A stretch of 53,520 bases of DNA from Regnicoccus frigidus (lineage in GTDB: Bacteria > Cyanobacteriota > Cyanobacteriia > PCC-6307 > Cyanobiaceae): assembly GCA_025194985.1 (NCBI GenBank), contig JAOANE010000025.1:1-53520 (forward strand). The letters are read 5' to 3'. Numbering within the stretch: the stretch's first letter is position 1; the number at the start of each line of letters is the position of its first letter. Shown here piece after piece: positions 50,237-53,520 of this stretch. The notes under the pieces are model-generated. The model had not been told where the DNA came from, did not search any database, and was given only the letters and a program-made list of their open reading frames with translations. Position numbers and translations under genes: made by a program.

Positions 50237-51631
50237 ATGCGCGTCGCCATCGCCGGAGCAGGTCTTGCCGGCCTCTCCTGCGCCAAATACCTCTGCGACG
50301 CAGGTCACACCCCCGTGCTCTACGAAGCCAGGGATGTGCTCGGCGGCAAGGTGGCGGCCTGGCAGGACGAAGACGGCGACTGGTACGAGACCGGTCTGCA
50401 CATCTTCTTCGGGGCCTACCCCAACATGCTCCAGCTGTTCAGCGAACTCGGCATTGAAGACCGTCTGCAGTGGAAGGACCACGCGATGATCTTCAACCAG
50501 AAGGACGATCCCGGCACCTACAGCCGCTTCGATTTTCCTGATCTGCCCGCCCCGCTCAACGGCGTGGCGGCGATCCTCGGCAACAACGACATGCTCACCT
50601 GGCCGGAGAAAATCCAGTTCGGGCTTGGCCTGGTACCAGCGATGATCCGTGGCCAGGGCTACGTCGAAGACTGCGATCAGTATTCCTGGACCGACTGGCT
50701 GCGGCTGCACAACATTCCGGAGCGGGTCAACGACGAGGTGTTCATTGCGATGAGCAAGGCCCTTAATTTCATCAATCCCGATGAAATCTCCAGCACGGTG
50801 CTGCTCACGGCCCTCAACCGCTTCCTGCAGGAGAAAAACGGTTCAAAGATGGCGTTCCTTGATGGCAACCCGCCCGAGCGCCTGTGTGAACCGATCGTCG
50901 CCGCGATCCGCGAACAAGGGGGGGAGGTGCATCTGAACCGGCCGCTGCGCGAGATTCGGCTGGCCGGCGACGGCTCGGTGGCTGGTTTCCGCTTCGCCGG
51001 AATCAAGGGCAACGAGCCTTTGGAGGTGGAAGCCGATGCCTATGTCAGCGCCCTGCCGGTCGATCCCCTCAAGCTGCTGGTACCCGAAACCTGGCGGTCG
51101 ATGCCCTATTTCCAGAAGCTGGAGGGCCTCAAGGGGGTTCCGGTGATCAACATTCATCTCTGGTTTGACCGCAAACTGACCGAGATCGACCACCTTTTGT
51201 TCAGTCGTTCCGATCTGCTCAGCGTGTACGCCGACATGAGCAACACCTGCCGGGAGTACGCCGACCCCGACCGTTCCATGCTGGAACTGGTGTTTGCCCC
51301 TGCCGAGGCCTGGATCGGCCGCAGCGATGCGGACATCATCGCGGCCACCATGGGCGAACTCAAGCGGCTGTTCCCCAACCACTTCAGCGGCGACGACCAG
51401 CCCACCCTGCGCAAGTTCCACGTGGTCAAGACGCCGCAGTCGGTGTACAAATCGGTCCCTGGCTGCCAGCAGCTCAGGCCCTCCCAGCAATCGCCGATCG
51501 CCAATTTTTTCCTGGCCGGTGACTACACCATGCAGCGCTACCTGGCCTCGATGGAGGGTGCCGTGCTGAGCGGCAAGCTCTGCGCCGAGGCGGTCAGCGT
51601 CGCCGCCCGGCCCGCTGCGGTGACCGTGTGA
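50237..51631 (+). CDS. pds: 15-cis-phytoene desaturase
   Basis: This 464-residue FAD enzyme (CrtP type) converts phytoene to zeta-carotene using plastoquinone. It starts MRVAIAGAGLAGLSCAKYLC (FAD-binding GxGxxG), with EARDVLGGKVAAWQDEDGDW, YETGLHIFFGAYPNMLQLFS, and FFLAGDYTMQRYLASMEGAV at the C-terminus. This is the plant-like type, so downstream zeta-carotene desaturase and isomerases are needed. It overlaps crtB by 4 bp (GTGA). Confidence 0.97.
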   Translation: MRVAIAGAGLAGLSCAKYLCDAGHTPVLYEARDVLGGKVAAWQDEDGDWYETGLHIFFGAYPNMLQLFSELGIEDRLQWKDHAMIFNQKDDPGTYSRFDFPDLPAPLNGVAAILGNNDMLTWPEKIQFGLGLVPAMIRGQGYVEDCDQYSWTDWLRLHNIPERVNDEVFIAMSKALNFINPDEISSTVLLTALNRFLQEKNGSKMAFLDGNPPERLCEPIVAAIREQGGEVHLNRPLREIRLAGDGSVAGFRFAGIKGNEPLEVEADAYVSALPVDPLKLLVPETWRSMPYFQKLEGLKGVPVINIHLWFDRKLTEIDHLLFSRSDLLSVYADMSNTCREYADPDRSMLELVFAPAEAWIGRSDADIIAATMGELKRLFPNHFSGDDQPTLRKFHVVKTPQSVYKSVPGCQQLRPSQQSPIANFFLAGDYTMQRYLASMEGAVLSGKLCAEAVSVAARPAAVTV

Positions 51632-52566
51632 CTGTCCTGGTTGCTTCCCCAACAGCCACACCCAGATCCTCCCTGAACCTCGATCAGGCCTACGAAGCCT
51701 GCCGGCAGGAAACGGCCCAGTGGGCGAAAACCTTCTACCTCGGCACGCTGCTGATGCCGCCGGCCAAACGGCGGGCGATCTGGGCCATCTACGTCTGGTG
51801 TCGCCGCACCGACGAGCTGATGGACAGCCCCCAGGCCCAGGCCTTGCCGGGGGCTTGCCTGGCGGAGCGGCTGGATCTCTGGGAAGTGCGCACCCGCTCC
51901 CTGTTCAACGGTCACGTGGATGACTCCCTCGACCTGGCCATGGTCGACACGCTCGAGCGGTTCCCCCAGCCGTTGCAGCCCTACCTCGACATGATCGAGG
52001 GCCAGCGCATGGACCTGCTCCGCCACCGCTACGCCAGCTTCCAAGACCTCGAGCTCTACTGCTATCGCGTTGCTGGCACCGTCGGGCTGATGACGCAGGA
52101 AGTGATGGGTCTGGATCCCGCCTACACCTCGGCTCCCTGGAGCGAACGGCCCGACACCTCGAATGCCGCCGTTGCCCTCGGCATCGCCAACCAGCTCACC
52201 AACATCCTGCGGGATGTGGGCGAAGACCGCAGCCGCGGTCGTATTTACCTTCCCCAGGAGGATCTGGTCCGATTCAATTATTCAGAGGCTGACCTGATGG
52301 CCGGCACGATCAATGACAACTGGCGTGCCCTGATGGCCTTTCAGTTGCTGCGTGCCCGGCAGTGGTTCAGCCGATCCGAAGCAGGGGTGCGCTGGCTGGC
52401 TGCCGACGCCCGCTGGCCGGTCTGGGCCTCGCTGCGCCTGTATCGGGGCATCCTCGCGGTGATTGAGCGGCATGACTACGACGTCTTCAATCGTCGCGCT
52501 TTCGTGCCAAGAGGATTCAAGTTGCTTGATCTCCCCTTCTCTTACCTGATTGCCCAGTTGCGCTGA
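51628..52566 (+). CDS. crtB: Phytoene synthase
   Basis: This 312-residue prenyl-transferase-like enzyme condenses two geranylgeranyl diphosphates. It has KTFYLGTLLMPPAKRRAIWA, IYVWCRRTDELMDSPQ (first Asp-rich motif DELMD), YCYRVAGTVGLMTQEVMG and GIANQLTNILRDVGEDRSRG (second Asp-rich motif). The GTG start at 51628 overlaps the pds stop. Its 3' end overlaps the convergent hydrolase gene by 50 bp. Confidence 0.97.
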   Translation: MTVLVASPTATPRSSLNLDQAYEACRQETAQWAKTFYLGTLLMPPAKRRAIWAIYVWCRRTDELMDSPQAQALPGACLAERLDLWEVRTRSLFNGHVDDSLDLAMVDTLERFPQPLQPYLDMIEGQRMDLLRHRYASFQDLELYCYRVAGTVGLMTQEVMGLDPAYTSAPWSERPDTSNAAVALGIANQLTNILRDVGEDRSRGRIYLPQEDLVRFNYSEADLMAGTINDNWRALMAFQLLRARQWFSRSEAGVRWLAADARWPVWASLRLYRGILAVIERHDYDVFNRRAFVPRGFKLLDLPFSYLIAQLR

Positions 52567-53497
52567 TTTCGCTCTCACCCAAACTCAGCCATTCGAGCAG
52601 AACCGGGTTGACTTGCTCGGGGGCTTCGTCGTGGGGGCAATGGCCCAGCCCCGGCAGGACCCTCAGCTCCTGAATGCAGTCGAATTGTTCACTCCACTCC
52701 AGCGCTTCCGCCGGGCTTTCCCAGGGGTCCCGCTCGCCCCAGAGCAGGCGCACCGGCACCGACAGGTCTGCCAACAGCTCAGGGGCAAGATGATCATCGA
52801 AAAGATTGATGAATCCCCGGAAGCTCTCCGCCGCTCCCGGATCGGTGCTCGGCCTGTGCAGGATCTCCACGAGCTCGGCGTCGATATTGGCGCCACTGGG
52901 ATAGGCCTTGGCCAGCACCTGGCGGATGAAGGAGGGACGGGCCAGGATTCGGAACAGGGGCGCCACGATGCGGCGCTGACGCACCAGCTGCTTCACCAGC
53001 GGCCGCAACCGCCGCTCAAAGGCCGGCAGTTTGGCGATGCGCTTCTCATCGAGGGTGCGCTGGGCACAGTCGATCAGGATCACCTGCGTGGGGGCGATAC
53101 CGCGACTCTCAAGCACCTGGCAAGCCCGCAGGGCCACCAGACCCCCGATTGAATTGCCCACCAGCTGCAGGGGCCCCCGGCGCTGATTCGGTTCCAGGCT
53201 GGCGACGAAGTCGGCCACCTGGGTGGCCCAGAGATCGAAGCAGTAGCGCACGGAACCGGCTAGCTGCGGCTCGTCCTTGAGCCGGGAGCGTGGCTTGGCG
53301 CTGGCCCCGAAGCCAAGCAGGTCAAGCGCATACACATCAAAACGCTCAGCCAGCACCGGCAAGTTGTGACGCCAGTGGGCTGAGCAGGCGCCAAAACCAT
53401 GGATCAGGATCACCGTGGAGCGATCAGGAGTGTCTCCTTCCGGGCCGGCTTGGCTGAAACCGATCGTGTGGCCCTGCCACTGCCAGGTTGGCGCCAC
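52517..53497 (-). CDS. Alpha/beta-hydrolase fold protein
   Basis: The 326-residue protein has the oxyanion loop ILIHGFGACSAHWRHNLPVL, the nucleophile elbow LVGNSIGGLVALRA (Ser 116), acid LLWGERDPWE (Asp 257) and His in LPGLGHCPHDEAPEQVNPVL (about 286 or 289). It resembles cyanobacterial/plastid hydrolases near chlorophyll and carotenoid genes, but the substrate is unknown. It starts with GTG at 53497. The last 30 residues are polar and likely disordered. Confidence 0.85.
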   Translation of the reverse strand: MAPTWQWQGHTIGFSQAGPEGDTPDRSTVILIHGFGACSAHWRHNLPVLAERFDVYALDLLGFGASAKPRSRLKDEPQLAGSVRYCFDLWATQVADFVASLEPNQRRGPLQLVGNSIGGLVALRACQVLESRGIAPTQVILIDCAQRTLDEKRIAKLPAFERRLRPLVKQLVRQRRIVAPLFRILARPSFIRQVLAKAYPSGANIDAELVEILHRPSTDPGAAESFRGFINLFDDHLAPELLADLSVPVRLLWGERDPWESPAEALEWSEQFDCIQELRVLPGLGHCPHDEAPEQVNPVLLEWLSLGESEISATGQSGKRRGDQAT

Positions 53498-53520
53498 GGT
53501 TAGAGCGTTCAGACCGTTGC

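Overview
The window is a piece of a cyanobacterial chromosome. It carries Mg-protoporphyrin IX methyltransferase (chlM), phytoene desaturase and phytoene synthase, eight NDH-1 complex genes including the cyanobacterial/plastid-type ndhM, a phylloquinone-pathway thioesterase, the Calvin-cycle LysR regulator rbcR and the small redox regulator pedR. High GC through most genes, tight packing, many GTG/TTG starts and the block ndhD-ndhF / Z-ISO-like / rbcR / DUF3172 / ndhM / pds-crtB suggest an alpha-cyanobacterium of the Cyanobium / freshwater-coastal Synechococcus type. That placement is inference from gene content, not from a marker-gene comparison.

Layout. 1-2416: the tail of an IS3-type transposase running into an Nramp-superfamily transporter, then a DUF6671 protein. 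2681-5428: a CRP-like regulator, an NrtA/CmpA-type lipoprotein with no permease or ATPase genes beside it, a strong bidirectional terminator and an Hsp20. 5627-8116: MEKHLA and SWIM zinc-finger proteins, then an AT-rich patch with a family-2 glycosyltransferase and about 0.56 kb without a supportable gene. 8676-15022: exported cupin, MscS channel, moaB, metallophosphoesterase, MGS-like/lipid-kinase fusion, DHNA-CoA thioesterase, membrane protein. 15032-28200: DUF2752, ndhH, rsmH, DUF456, a membrane protein, cysteine desulfurase, an exported unknown, a Ycf29-type response regulator, an RluA-type protein, chlM, nagA, purE, AI-2E family protein, SUI1/YciH and trpB. 28261-30963: a glutaminase remnant, the Anbu proteasome-like peptidase, hrcA with an upstream inverted repeat, and a rhodanese. 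31106-39344: DUF3352, sixA, citrate synthase, ndhA-ndhI-ndhG-ndhE, NAD kinase, a CYTH protein with a tandem repeat at its 3' end, and a small unknown. 39386-43255: pedR, metF-like, NDP-sugar pyrophosphorylase, scpA, lapA-like. 43378-53497: ndhD, ndhF, Z-ISO homologue, rbcR, DUF3172, ndhM, pds, crtB, alpha/beta hydrolase.

How the genes work together. The NDH-1 genes (H; A-I-G-E; D, F; M) build the ferredoxin-dependent complex of respiration and cyclic electron flow. NAD kinase directly follows ndhE. CrtB, PDS and the Z-ISO homologue supply the first carotenoid steps, with RbcR and NdhM coded between them. MenI belongs to phylloquinone synthesis and ChlM to chlorophyll synthesis. HrcA and Anbu appear to share a transcript, which suggests a link between heat-shock control and proteolysis.

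Most of the window is ordinary core genome. I did not find a clear new multi-gene system. The best leads are the hrcA-anbu unit with its non-CIRCE inverted repeat and trailing glutaminase remnant, the orphan NrtA/CmpA-like lipoprotein with its atypical CRP-like neighbour, enzyme-family proteins lacking canonical residues (Nramp, RluA, MGS-like) and the duplicated hairpin in the CYTH gene. There are no convincing tRNA, rRNA or CRISPR features. All calls rest on reading the sequence and on memory of the families; nothing was searched.
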